Of a DNA stretch of 64,000 nucleotides, positions 1 to 9,040 are shown piece after piece. Position 1 is the first letter of the stretch. Each line of letters starts with the position of its first letter. Below the pieces are notes generated by a model. The model worked only from the letters and a program-made list of their open reading frames with translations, was not told the origin of the DNA and searched no databases. This DNA comes from Ignavibacteria bacterium (GTDB lineage Bacteria > Bacteroidota > Ignavibacteria > Tepidaquicellales > OLB5). The translations under genes were made by a program, and so were the position numbers. Where the stretch lies: positions 1-64,000 of the forward strand of contig JADZAP010000001.1 of assembly GCA_020852705.1 (NCBI GenBank). Reading direction: 5' to 3'.

Positions 1-528
1 AAAAGAGATATTCCTAACCTTACCCTTGAATGGGATCCATATCTGGAAGAAAGAGGCATCACACCCGAGATCGCCAAAGAATATGAAATTGGATTAGTCA
101 AACAAAGGAGCGTAGTTGCAGGCAAAATAGCTTTTAAGATTAATGACCATTTTGGCAAGCATATTGGATATATGGGTTATAAGCGAGAAGATGACTCCTG
201 GTTCTTTCCTAAAGGATTTAAACGCCCTTTATACAATGTTTTCAGGCTCAAAGATTCTAAATCAGTCATTGTGACAGTTGACCCGTTTGATGCCCTTAGA
301 ATTGCCTCCTTAGGCTTTCAGCAGGTTGTATCGTTACTAGCTAATTCCATGACTTTAGAGCAGGAGGAACAGCTTAAACGATTTAGGTATATCCTTCTAT
401 TTCATCCAAAACCTGAGAATATTGTAAATCGTTTATATAATACTAGTTTTGTTAAAGCACCTGTAATTTCAAAGTATATTAAAGAAATGTCAGAACACGA
501 ATTAATTGTGTTAATAAAGCCTTCGTAA
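1..528 (+). CDS. TOPRIM/DnaG-primase-like protein, 5' truncated by window edge
   Basis: The frame is open from base 1, so the gene starts outside the window; an ATG at 172 is only internal. The first visible part (YLEERGIT, then EIAKEYEIGLV) resembles the segment of DnaG-type primases after the zinc finger. VIVTVDPFDALRIASLGF followed by a hydrophobic strand resembles a TOPRIM fold, although the usual EGxxD glutamate reads as VDPFD, so catalysis is uncertain. Such CHC2/TOPRIM proteins are common on Bacteroidota mobile elements, which hints that the left edge lies in or next to one. The stop codon sits inside the loop of a terminator hairpin. It could also be a non-catalytic relative of a primase. 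Confidence 0.6.
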   Translation, partial: KRDIPNLTLEWDPYLEERGITPEIAKEYEIGLVKQRSVVAGKIAFKINDHFGKHIGYMGYKREDDSWFFPKGFKRPLYNVFRLKDSKSVIVTVDPFDALRIASLGFQQVVSLLANSMTLEQEEQLKRFRYILLFHPKPENIVNRLYNTSFVKAPVISKYIKEMSEHELIVLIKPS

Positions 529-543
529 TTGAAGGCTTTTTTT
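516..543 (+). terminator. Rho-independent terminator of the primase-like gene
   Basis: A perfect 9-bp stem (AAAGCCTTC at 516-524 with GAAGGCTTT at 531-539) has a 6-nt loop that contains the TAA stop codon, and a T tract follows. It separates the primase-like gene from the lanthipeptide cluster. Confidence 0.85.
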
Positions 544-666
544 AAAATGTCTTGCTGCTTATTAAGCATCGCATTTTTTTTATAACCAAAATACATGATT
601 GGAGCTAAAGTAAAATAAGCATGATATTTCAATACTCTAATTTACAGATTTAATCGCAAAATAATA

Positions 667-696
667 TTTGGGTTAACCACATTTTGCATAAATTTG
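667..696 (+). promoter_or_regulatory. Possible Bacteroidota-type promoter of the lanthipeptide operon
   Basis: TAAATTTG at 689-696 fits the Bacteroidota -7 consensus TAnnTTTG, and TTTG at 667-670 lies 18 nt upstream as a -33 element. The usual spacing is 19-21 nt, so the match is slightly short. It is the best candidate found between the upstream terminator and the ATG at 781. Confidence 0.35.
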
Positions 697-747
697 AAAT
701 CAATATCATTACCTTGCGAATTTATATTTTTTTATTGCCATTTATTG

Positions 748-772
748 TTTATTTTAAAGCACTTAAAATAAA
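748..772. repeat. 25-bp inverted repeat just upstream of the exporter gene
   Basis: Ten-base arms TTTATTTTAA (748-757) and TTAAAATAAA (763-772) flank the 5-nt centre AGCAC and end 8 nt before the ATG at 781. It could be an operator or a 5' UTR hairpin that affects translation start. The arms are pure A/T, so chance in an AT-rich region cannot be excluded. Confidence 0.4.
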
Positions 773-780
773 TAAACATA

Positions 781-2964
781 ATGAGAAACTTCCCAATATA
801 TAGACAACTTGATGAAACTGATTGTGGTCCAGCATGTTTGAAAATTCTCTCTTTATACTATAATTTGAGTTTTGATATTGAATATTTGAGGGATATATCA
901 GTAAAAAAGTCCGATGGAATTTCAGTCTATAATTTAATGAATGCCCTTAAGATATTAGGGTTCAATTCTTTGACCGTTAAAGCTTCTGTTGATACAATTG
1001 AGAGTTCAATTGAGTTACCTGCTATACTTCATTGGAATGATAATCATTTCGTTGTTTTATATAAAATATCTAGAAAATTCGTTTATATATCTGATCCCGC
1101 TTTTGGTCGTATAAAATATACAATTAAAGAATTTGAAAGTCACTGGTTAACTAAAAATTCTAATGAAGGAATATTAATAATTATTGAAAAATTTGAATTA
1201 GATCAAAACGTAAACTTTTCAAATGAGAAGTTGAAGTCTTACTTCAAATTGTATCTTAACTATTTGCATAATCATTTTCATAGTTACTTAATAATTTTTA
1301 TATTATTAATTTTAGGGAGCATTTTTATAGCTGTTTCTCCAAAACTAACCCAAATGATGGTTGATCATGGTATATCAAAATCGCCAGCTTCTTTAATAAT
1401 TAATCTATTTATTGCACAATTAATAATTATAGTTAGTAGCCTAAGTGTCGAAGTAATTAAGAATAAAATACTTTTAAAAATTGGTACTAAAATAAATATT
1501 AATATTATTTCAAAATATTTAATCAAGTTGATGAAGTTACCAATCTCATTCTATGATACAAAAGGGATTGGTGATCTACTTCAAAGAATAACTGATAATT
1601 TCAGAATACAATCTTTCTTAACAAATTCAATTCCAAATTTCATTTATTCAATTTTAACTATAATTATTTTTGGAGTAGTACTTTTTATTTTCAACTCTAC
1701 TATTTTCTTTTTTTATTTAATATTTACTATACTGAGTACTGTTTGGGTATTAGTTTTCATGAAAGCACGTAAAGTCATCGACTATAAAAGATTTAATAAC
1801 TATTCAGAAAATCAGAAAACACTTGTTCAAATTATCTATGGAATGAAGGAAATCAAACTTAATGGAATTGAAGAGAGTAAGCAAAATGAATGGCAGCAAA
1901 TACAAAATAAAATTTATGATAATTCTAAACATATTTTAAAAATTAGTCAATATCAAACAATTGGAAACAGATTTATTACACAAACTAAAAATTTAATCAT
2001 TTTATACTTTTGTATTTATCTAATAAACGATAATACAATGTCAATAGGAACAATGTTTGCCATTTCCTTTATAGTTGGTCAGTTAAATAGCCCAATAGAT
2101 CAAGCAATAACTTTTTTACAGAATCTTCAAGATGCAAATTTAAGCTTAGAAAGATTAAATGAAATTCATCTAATCCGGGAAGAAAGTGAGTCATGCAATA
2201 AGGAGTACATTATTTCTGAAGGTAATATAAAATTTAATAAAGTATCATTCAGATATAATAGAGATAGTGTAAGTAATGACTTACATGAAATAAATTTTTC
2301 AATACCCCAAAATAAGGTTACTGCAATTGTTGGTTATAGCGGGGGAGGGAAATCAACATTATTAAAGCTTTTGTTAAAATTTTATGATCCAGAATCTGGT
2401 AGTATTACTGTTGACGATAAAAATTTACAGGATATAGATTCTAAATATTGGAGAAAAAAATGCGGTGCTGTAATGCAGGATGGCTATATTTTTTCGGATT
2501 CAATCCTAAATAATATAGTTATGAATGTTAATGACTATGATAAGGAGAGGTTAGAGGAAACTATCCATATTTCATGTTTAGATGAATTTGTGTCTAATTT
2601 ACAATTCGGTTTAAATACTAAGATTGGAGAATGGGAGCATGGCCTTAGTATGGGCCAAAAACAAAGAATTCTAATTGCTAGGATAATATACAAAAATCCA
2701 AGTTATATATTTTTAGATGAAGCTACAAGTAATATTGATGCAAGAACAGAATCTAATATTATACAAAACGTTAAGAAATATTTAAATAATAAAACTATGT
2801 TAATTATTTCGCATCGTTTTAGTACAATATCTCATGCAGACCAAATAGTAGTAATCGGAAGTGGTAAGATTTCTGAAATTGGGACCCATAGTTCACTTTT
2901 GAATAAAAAAGGTGATTATTTCAGTTTAATGAATTATCAAACCCATAATATAAAAACTAACTGA
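781..2964 (+). CDS. Lanthipeptide leader-peptidase/exporter: C39 peptidase-containing ABC transporter (PCAT, LanT-like)
   Basis: The protein has 727 residues in three parts. The N-terminal C39 peptidase has catalytic Cys15 in DETDCGPACL, His89 in NDNHF and Asp105 in SDPAFG. A six-helix ABC membrane domain follows (about 160-440). The C-terminal ATPase has Walker A at 518-526 (GYSGGGKST), signature LSMGQ at 622-626 and Walker B YIFLDEAT around 642-649. The family cuts double-glycine leaders and exports the mature peptide across the inner membrane. The precursor encoded at 8692-8904 carries a Gly-Gly site, which fits. It is the first gene of the operon; the dehydratase follows after 2 nt. No clear Shine-Dalgarno precedes the ATG, as is common in Bacteroidota. 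Confidence 0.93.
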   Translation: MRNFPIYRQLDETDCGPACLKILSLYYNLSFDIEYLRDISVKKSDGISVYNLMNALKILGFNSLTVKASVDTIESSIELPAILHWNDNHFVVLYKISRKFVYISDPAFGRIKYTIKEFESHWLTKNSNEGILIIIEKFELDQNVNFSNEKLKSYFKLYLNYLHNHFHSYLIIFILLILGSIFIAVSPKLTQMMVDHGISKSPASLIINLFIAQLIIIVSSLSVEVIKNKILLKIGTKININIISKYLIKLMKLPISFYDTKGIGDLLQRITDNFRIQSFLTNSIPNFIYSILTIIIFGVVLFIFNSTIFFFYLIFTILSTVWVLVFMKARKVIDYKRFNNYSENQKTLVQIIYGMKEIKLNGIEESKQNEWQQIQNKIYDNSKHILKISQYQTIGNRFITQTKNLIILYFCIYLINDNTMSIGTMFAISFIVGQLNSPIDQAITFLQNLQDANLSLERLNEIHLIREESESCNKEYIISEGNIKFNKVSFRYNRDSVSNDLHEINFSIPQNKVTAIVGYSGGGKSTLLKLLLKFYDPESGSITVDDKNLQDIDSKYWRKKCGAVMQDGYIFSDSILNNIVMNVNDYDKERLEETIHISCLDEFVSNLQFGLNTKIGEWEHGLSMGQKQRILIARIIYKNPSYIFLDEATSNIDARTESNIIQNVKKYLNNKTMLIISHRFSTISHADQIVVIGSGKISEIGTHSSLLNKKGDYFSLMNYQTHNIKTN

Positions 2965-2966
2965 AA

Positions 2967-5675
2967 ATGAATATCTTTCCATATTTTTTACTTCGTGTTT
3001 CACCAGAATCAATGAATATTTTTGAAAACCTTAGCTTCGCAAAGGTCCCTAAATTGCTTGATAATTTTTACGATTTGGAAATGAAAAAGCAAGTATCCAA
3101 AGATGATATCAATGAAATATTATTCCAATATATAAAAGACATTAAAAGCGATGACCTTAGAAAAAAAATAATTAATCTGAAAAGGGATATATTCAATAAT
3201 AGGACTGCTGTTCAGAACACTCTGTTAGAATTACCGATTTATATTAAAAATAAATTGGATAATTTAAAACTGTTAGAGTTAGAGATAGTTGGTTTAAATG
3301 AAATGATAGAGTGCAATTATTATCAAGAATTGGATACTATCAATTATAATTTTAGAACACTTTTAAACACTGAATATTTTCTCAAAGGAGTTTTGCAATC
3401 AAGTGATAATTTATTAATAAGGTTAAAAGAATATATAAATAGTGAAACCGAATCGAAGTATCATTCAAGATCTAAATTTACTCTTTTAAAGTATTTGTCA
3501 AGAATTTTCACAAAAACATCACCATTCAGCACTTTTACTAATTTAGCCTTAGGGGTGTTTGACAATCAAAAAGCTTTAATTAATGTTGCTAATATTAATC
3601 ATAATAACAATAAAATTGTAAATCACAGAATAATATTAAATATTGGAATTTTGAGATTCTTGACGGGTGTTTTATTTCAATATTTTCCTATTACTAAAAA
3701 TTTTTATTTAGTACTCAATCCATCAATTAAAATAAAAAATAATTTTATAGAATTTCTTGTAAATACGAACAACATTGAATTTTTTCAAAGCCTTGAAATT
3801 AATGATAATATAAAATTTATTTTGAATGCATTTAAAGGGGTTAACAAAATTGAATTTAAAAATCTTTCAACAATTTTAAGTTCTAATTTTGAAGCTGAAG
3901 AAGATGAAATTAGAGAATTTATATATAAAGTTATTAGTATTGGTTTGCTCGAATTTGATTTTGACGTTTCAGGTTTAGATTACAATTGGGATGTAAAATT
4001 AGTACAACTATTAAAACAGTATAACTATCATAATGATAAAAATATTTTCAATCTGTATGAATCCCTAATTCAGATACGAAAAAAGATTACAGAATATGAA
4101 AAGGCTGATTTTGCAACAAGAGATCACATTTTGAATGATATATTTTCGGGTTTTAAAAAAGCTGCTCTAGATTTACACGAGGCTGCAAATCTTCCGAAGA
4201 TCGAAAGAGAACTTTATAAACTACATTCAAAAGAAGATGATGATTTTTATGAAGAGATTATTAACAAAGTTCACCTAGACAATTTTGAGAAATTTCACAT
4301 AACATACTTTAACTTTAGAAAAAATAATATTCTATTTGAAGATACATACTATGATGAAAAATTCGTATTCGATATTAAAAGGATTAATCATCATTTAACT
4401 TCTATCAATCAATTAATAGATAATTGTTTTGTAATGGATAAACTAGTGATTGAAAGAAAAAAAATATTAGATTTTTTTAAGTCTAAATTTGCTTTATGGG
4501 AAGAAGTAAATATTTTAGATTTTTATAAAAAATACTATGAGTTTAAAAAGGAAACCGGAGATACAGTTGATTATTCAATTTTGGATTTATCTAATGAAAA
4601 GATTAATGTTTGGTTAGAAAAATTAATAGACGTTTCAAGTAATGGGTATAATGCAAATACTCATTCTTTTATGCTGAAGAATGAGTATTTGCAAAAGGTA
4701 AATGAAATCTTAAACTTAAATAGAAAGTTTAAAAACACATCTTCACGATGTGTTTTTTTACAATACATAGATGGAGTAGAATCTAAAATTGTTATAAATA
4801 ATTACACTATTGGATTCGGTAAGTGGTTCAGTCGTTTTTTGCATTTGTTTGAAAGTTCTGTAACTGAAGAAATTCTGCATGACAATTTTATTAATAATGA
4901 ATATATTCAAGCAGAATACAACGGAGCCTCATATTTTAATCCTAACCTTCACCCACCTTTGTTAAATTATGAAATACGATCACCTGGTAGTCAGCATAGA
5001 TTGAATCTTGAGAATCAAATACAGGTAAGTAATATCTATGTTAAATATATGATTGACCAGGATCGAGTAATTCTAATTGATAAGCAAACAAATAAAGAAA
5101 TTTATATATATGATCTTGGTTTTGAAGCACAATCAAGTAAGTCGGAATTATTTAAATTGTTGTCAATATTTTCAAACTCAGAAATGATTTTCTTGCCACT
5201 AATAACAAGTAAGATCAGTAATTCTTACAAAAGGGCGGTTCTGAATGAGAAAGGCATTATTGAATATCCTGAAATAACCTTGGATTCTGACATTATTCTG
5301 CAAAGAAAAGTATGGTATATACCAGTTGATTATTTCGAAACTAAACTTAGTGATGTCGATTTTTTTATTAATATCAATTTAATGAGAAAACGAATAGGTA
5401 TTCCAAAAGAAGTTTTCGTTAGATTTTATTCTAAATCAATATATAATAAAATTAAGAAAACAAAAAATAATATTAAAAATTCAAGGGCGTCACATAAGCC
5501 ACAGTATATTAACTTTGATAATCCTTTATTAGTTGAATTACTGCATAAATTAGTTTTAAAATATAAAGAGGGAGTATTTATTGAAGAAATGAGACCTAAT
5601 TCAGATGAAATATTAAATATTGTCAAAGAGAAACATATCTCAGAATTAATTATACAATGGAAAAGCCATGAATAA
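2967..5675 (+). CDS. Class I lanthipeptide dehydratase, glutamylation half (LanB N-terminal domain)
   Basis: This 902-residue protein has the Lant_dehydr_N hallmarks: the opening PYFLLRVSPES, KTSPFSTFTNLALG at 183-196, and a conserved stretch around YNGASYFNPNLHPPLL. In the family this domain transfers glutamate from glutamyl-tRNA to Ser/Thr of the precursor. The elimination domain that completes dehydration is absent here and is supplied by the next gene, which overlaps by 8 nt. Such a split enzyme is known from pinensin-type clusters of Bacteroidota and from thiopeptide clusters. The gene is extremely A/T-rich in codon use, like its neighbours. Confidence 0.88.
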   Translation: MNIFPYFLLRVSPESMNIFENLSFAKVPKLLDNFYDLEMKKQVSKDDINEILFQYIKDIKSDDLRKKIINLKRDIFNNRTAVQNTLLELPIYIKNKLDNLKLLELEIVGLNEMIECNYYQELDTINYNFRTLLNTEYFLKGVLQSSDNLLIRLKEYINSETESKYHSRSKFTLLKYLSRIFTKTSPFSTFTNLALGVFDNQKALINVANINHNNNKIVNHRIILNIGILRFLTGVLFQYFPITKNFYLVLNPSIKIKNNFIEFLVNTNNIEFFQSLEINDNIKFILNAFKGVNKIEFKNLSTILSSNFEAEEDEIREFIYKVISIGLLEFDFDVSGLDYNWDVKLVQLLKQYNYHNDKNIFNLYESLIQIRKKITEYEKADFATRDHILNDIFSGFKKAALDLHEAANLPKIERELYKLHSKEDDDFYEEIINKVHLDNFEKFHITYFNFRKNNILFEDTYYDEKFVFDIKRINHHLTSINQLIDNCFVMDKLVIERKKILDFFKSKFALWEEVNILDFYKKYYEFKKETGDTVDYSILDLSNEKINVWLEKLIDVSSNGYNANTHSFMLKNEYLQKVNEILNLNRKFKNTSSRCVFLQYIDGVESKIVINNYTIGFGKWFSRFLHLFESSVTEEILHDNFINNEYIQAEYNGASYFNPNLHPPLLNYEIRSPGSQHRLNLENQIQVSNIYVKYMIDQDRVILIDKQTNKEIYIYDLGFEAQSSKSELFKLLSIFSNSEMIFLPLITSKISNSYKRAVLNEKGIIEYPEITLDSDIILQRKVWYIPVDYFETKLSDVDFFININLMRKRIGIPKEVFVRFYSKSIYNKIKKTKNNIKNSRASHKPQYINFDNPLLVELLHKLVLKYKEGVFIEEMRPNSDEILNIVKEKHISELIIQWKSHE

Positions 5676-6639
5676 ATCAAGTAATTGGATTAGTTTATAT
5701 CTTTATTATGAAGAACCTTGGGATCGTTTTATAAGTACAACGATTAATAATTATGTAAATCTATTATTCAAAAAAAAATTGATATCCAAGTTTTTTTTTG
5801 TGAGATATTGGGAATTAGGACCGCATGTTAGATTAAGGTTAAAAGTTGAAAATAAGGCAGATATAATTAATGTTACTAATATGTCTATGAAATATTTTTC
5901 AGAATTTTTTAGAGAAAATCCTTCTATAAGAAGGGATCTATCATTTATCGATAGTAATAAACTAATCGATAACAATTTAGTTGTTGAACGACAATATGAA
6001 CCCGAAACTGAAAACTATGGGGGGAAAGATTTCATGGATATAAGTGAATCTATCTTCTTTAGTTCTTCTAAGGCTGTAATATCCGCCATCAAAGCTAACC
6101 CTAAAATAGATTATTCTAGCAAAATCGGAATCTCAATATTACTGAATTTAGGATTATTAAATAGATTCAATCTAAGTAAAAGTTGTATTGTTGATTTCTG
6201 TAATTTTTACTTTAAGCATTGGTTAGAAGTTTATGATTTTCCCAAGGGATATTCTCAAACTCAGAAAATTAAAAAGGTTAAGATTATTTTCGATCAATTG
6301 ACAGAGAATCAATCAAAGGTGATGCTAAATTTATTGTCTGAGTATTGGAATAAATTACAAAAAAATGAATATAATGATCTTAAATGGCTTGATAATTGGT
6401 TAATGGAAATATCAAATATTTATAATATAATTAATAAAAAATCTTTTCAAAAATTATTGATAATACCTGAATGGTATAAGGAACTTTATAGCATTTCAAA
6501 TCTAACTTATAATAAAAAGTTGTTTTTCCTTTTTGAACGTCACGTTCATATGACAAATAATAGACTTGGTATTTATACAAAAGATGAGCCTTTTATTGTT
6601 TATTTAATTAATAAAATTTTATTGAATAATGGAAAATAA
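5668..6639 (+). CDS. Lanthipeptide dehydratase, glutamate-elimination half (SpaB_C / thiopeptide-type domain)
   Basis: This 323-residue stand-alone protein is of the SpaB C-terminal type. It opens with WISLYLYYEEPWDRFI, continues with FFFVRYWELGPHVRLRLK and ends with the family's typical FFERHVHMTNNRLGI near the C-terminus. In full-length LanB enzymes this region removes the glutamate added to Ser/Thr, leaving dehydroalanine or dehydrobutyrine. It overlaps the glutamylation half by 8 nt and the cyclase gene by 11 nt, so the three are almost certainly translationally coupled. The presence of a LanC rather than a cycloaddition enzyme next door argues for lanthionine rather than thiopeptide chemistry. 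Confidence 0.87.
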   Translation: MNKSSNWISLYLYYEEPWDRFISTTINNYVNLLFKKKLISKFFFVRYWELGPHVRLRLKVENKADIINVTNMSMKYFSEFFRENPSIRRDLSFIDSNKLIDNNLVVERQYEPETENYGGKDFMDISESIFFSSSKAVISAIKANPKIDYSSKIGISILLNLGLLNRFNLSKSCIVDFCNFYFKHWLEVYDFPKGYSQTQKIKKVKIIFDQLTENQSKVMLNLLSEYWNKLQKNEYNDLKWLDNWLMEISNIYNIINKKSFQKLLIIPEWYKELYSISNLTYNKKLFFLFERHVHMTNNRLGIYTKDEPFIVYLINKILLNNGK

Positions 6640-8635
6640 TAATTTTAAGATTGATTTAGATAAAGCAATATCTGATGAAATTATAGATATTGCAAATAAA
6701 TTAATCCAATATTCTAATAAAGATAAAAACGGGATTTTTTGGAAAACTCAAGGTAGGAATAATGATATTATCATTGAACAGATAAATGAAAATTTATATA
6801 ATGGTAATTCCGGAATTTTGATTTTCTTTTTGGAGTTGTATGGAATTACAAAAAAGAATGAATATTTAAGTATAGTTTTGCAGTCTTTAAATTGGATCGA
6901 AAAATATTGTCAAAGAAATCCCAAAACAAATTATTCTCTGTATGTTGGTCGAATGAGTTTAGTTTTAGTGTATTTAAGAATGTTTAGTATTTTTAATGAT
7001 GAAAAATACATTCGCAGGGCTATATATATATCCAAAAAATCACTAAATTTTATCCAATATCCTCAAAACATTGAATTATTAAGCGGGATATCAGGAACTT
7101 TATTGTGTTTACTAAAGCTTTATAAAGAAGTGAATGATAAATGGATTAAAGAGTATATAGATATTGGCGTAGATGTAATTACATCTAATTATTATGTTGG
7201 GGAAAAAGGAATTTTTTGGGACAGAGCAGATTATAATTTAAGAGGATTATGTGGTTTATCTCATGGTACTTCTGGAGTATCTTACGCGCTAATGGAGATT
7301 GTAGAATATTTTCAAAATTATAGTCTCACCCCATTTATTGAGGAATCAATTAAATATGAGAACTCTTATTATATAAATGAGGAAAAGAATTGGTCAGACT
7401 TTAGAAAACCTTTATATATTACAGAAAATGAAATTTACAACAAAAGACATGTATTTTATAATAATAGTTTCATAAAAAGAAAAAATGAAAAAAATATTAA
7501 TGCATGGTGTCATGGGTCTGCTGGAATTATTCTTAATAGATTTATGGCTTATAAATTATTTAAAAATATAAAATATTTAAAACAAGTTAAGGATAACCTG
7601 GACCCAGTAATTAATTATAGGATTTTAGATCAGAAAAAAAATGAGTTGTTTATTTTGTGTCATGGTAGATGTGGAAATTCAGAAATCTTATTTCAATTAT
7701 ATAATTATTATGGTGATTTAAATTATTTAAACAAGGCTAAATCTATTGGTCTAAAGGCAATTGAACAGAAAAGTCAATTAAAGAAGTATTTAAATGGAAT
7801 GGAATACTATGGTGCAAAGGAAGATCCAGGTTTGATGATTGGTGTTGCAGGGATTGGACACTATTTATTAAGACTTCTTAATCCTACGAAAGTTTCTTCA
7901 GTATTATTTCCTTCAGTAAATGCAGTTACAAGAGATGCTGATAATTATAAAAAAGTAAGATTTGATTTAGAGGTTACTTATCGAAAGCTAATTGATAAGT
8001 CATTTCCCAAGACATCTAATATTTTAAGATATTTCAATAAAATAATGTACGATGATATATTATCTAAGATTGTTGTTGCAAATCCTAAAGATATTAAAAA
8101 GTATTTTTATTCAAAAGTTAACAACAGAATGAAAGATTTAGCATTACTGGAAAAAAGAGTATTACGGGATGTCTTAAAATTCGAATGGGAAACTAATAAA
8201 GTATATTTATCAATAAGAAATGATTATCTGTTTAACAAAATGATAAATAGAGAATTTGATTCTTCAAAAAAACGACTGAAAAAATTAAAAATTCATGCTA
8301 CTGTTAAAGTAAGTCCATTCCTAAAAGTTATATCATGTAAATGGGATTGGACAAAGAATGATTACTTTGATTTATTGAAGGAGAATATTCAAGAGGAAGA
8401 ACATGCTAATATTTTACTAAAACCGAATCTTGAAAGTGTATATGCAATGAAACTAGATAATTTAAGTTACTTAATTCTAAAAAATATTTATCCTAATGAA
8501 TCTATCGAAAAATTAATTGATAGGATATCGAAAGTGTTAGATATTGATTCAAGTAAATACCTTAAAGAATCCCAAAAAGTGATTTTGAAACAGATACATG
8601 AATTAATCTTCTCAAAATTAATAATTGTTAATTAA
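6629..8635 (+). CDS. LanC-type lanthionine cyclase with C-terminal PqqD/RRE-like extension
   Basis: Residues 1 to about 425 form a LanC barrel: GNSGILIF, GLSHGTSGVSYAL, then WCHGSAGI with Cys294 and LCHGRCGN with Cys344 and His345, the three zinc ligands expected for thioether formation, and a final GVAGIGHYLLRL. Known LanC proteins have roughly 400-450 residues; this one has 668. The extra 240 residues are unrelated to the barrel. A helical linker (about 430-590) leads to residues 592-668, whose pattern (DNLSYLILKNI, then IEKLIDRISKVLDID, then a final helix ending KLIIV) looks like a PqqD-type RiPP recognition element. That would let the cyclase bind the leader peptide directly. The fusion assignment is inferred from pattern only. 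Confidence 0.85.
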   Translation: MENNNFKIDLDKAISDEIIDIANKLIQYSNKDKNGIFWKTQGRNNDIIIEQINENLYNGNSGILIFFLELYGITKKNEYLSIVLQSLNWIEKYCQRNPKTNYSLYVGRMSLVLVYLRMFSIFNDEKYIRRAIYISKKSLNFIQYPQNIELLSGISGTLLCLLKLYKEVNDKWIKEYIDIGVDVITSNYYVGEKGIFWDRADYNLRGLCGLSHGTSGVSYALMEIVEYFQNYSLTPFIEESIKYENSYYINEEKNWSDFRKPLYITENEIYNKRHVFYNNSFIKRKNEKNINAWCHGSAGIILNRFMAYKLFKNIKYLKQVKDNLDPVINYRILDQKKNELFILCHGRCGNSEILFQLYNYYGDLNYLNKAKSIGLKAIEQKSQLKKYLNGMEYYGAKEDPGLMIGVAGIGHYLLRLLNPTKVSSVLFPSVNAVTRDADNYKKVRFDLEVTYRKLIDKSFPKTSNILRYFNKIMYDDILSKIVVANPKDIKKYFYSKVNNRMKDLALLEKRVLRDVLKFEWETNKVYLSIRNDYLFNKMINREFDSSKKRLKKLKIHATVKVSPFLKVISCKWDWTKNDYFDLLKENIQEEEHANILLKPNLESVYAMKLDNLSYLILKNIYPNESIEKLIDRISKVLDIDSSKYLKESQKVILKQIHELIFSKLIIVN

Positions 8636-8637
8636 TA

Positions 8638-8669
8638 AAAAAGCAGCACATTCAATTGTACTGCTTTTT
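8638..8669. terminator. Bidirectional terminator between cyclase and precursor genes
   Basis: A 13-bp stem with one mismatch (8638-8650 against 8657-8669) is flanked by A runs on the left and T runs on the right, so it can end both the rightward biosynthetic operon and the leftward precursor transcript. Confidence 0.85.
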
Positions 8670-8691
8670 AGAAATAGCATAAATCAGGTGT

Positions 8692-8904
8692 TTAGCCAGT
8701 GCATTGTGGTCTGTCTCCATGGCAAGCTGAACATGCTGAAGAACTTGAGCAACCACTAACATCTGTTGTTTCGCAAGAGCTAGTAGAACATATACAGTAG
8801 GATGTTCCACCTTTAAGTTTTTTTACCTCATCTTCTTTCAACGAAGTAACAAAACTTTGAACTCTTAAATCTTCAAGTTTTAGTTTCCTTTTGAGATTTT
8901 TCAT
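8692..8904 (-). CDS. Pinensin-like class I lanthipeptide precursor
   Basis: This 70-residue peptide has an amphipathic leader of 33 residues ending in LKGG, the cleavage site for the C39 exporter. The leader segment LEDLRVQSFVTSL resembles leaders of pinensin-family lanthipeptides of Bacteroidota. The predicted core has 37 residues with 7 Cys (core positions 4, 6, 11, 19, 25, 28, 35) and 15 Ser/Thr, giving many possible (methyl)lanthionine rings. One Cys must stay free or pair in another way if six rings form. AGAAAGG upstream gives a ribosome site 8 nt from the ATG. It is transcribed towards the biosynthetic operon from its own promoter. Confidence 0.9.
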   Translation of the reverse strand: MKNLKRKLKLEDLRVQSFVTSLKEDEVKKLKGGTSYCICSTSSCETTDVSGCSSSSACSACHGDRPQCTG

Positions 8905-8938
8905 TTCATTAACCTTTCTAAGTTAAAGATTATTATGA

Positions 8939-8961
8939 AATTCATATATTTTATATGAATT
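8939..8961. repeat. 23-bp inverted repeat at the precursor transcription start (operator or 5' hairpin)
   Basis: Ten-base arms AATTCATATA (8939-8948) and TATATGAATT (8952-8961) surround a 3-nt centre. The repeat starts 5 nt downstream of the putative -7 box of the precursor promoter, where a repressor would block transcription start or where the RNA would begin with a hairpin. Confidence 0.5.
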
Positions 8962-8966
8962 GTAAT

Positions 8967-8997
8967 CAATACTAAATGTATTAATATAGAAAATCAA
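8967..8997 (-). promoter_or_regulatory. Bacteroidota-type promoter of the lanthipeptide precursor
   Basis: On the minus strand, TTG (8995-8997) is followed after exactly 20 nt by TAGTATTG (8967-8974), one mismatch from TAnnTTTG. Spacing and position, about 60 nt before the start codon, fit the sigma-A promoter of this phylum. Confidence 0.55.
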
Positions 8998-9040
8998 GGT
9001 ATTTATTTGTCTGTAAATTAATTACCTAGGAATTCGTAAA

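Noticed and set aside
402-632. Minus-strand open frame beside the primase-like gene
   Set aside because: It overlaps the coding region and the terminator, and has no ribosome site or domain.
2967-6639. Thiopeptide cluster
   Set aside because: A split LanB fits, but there is no cycloaddition enzyme or azoline-forming YcaO gene, while a zinc-ligand-complete LanC is present.
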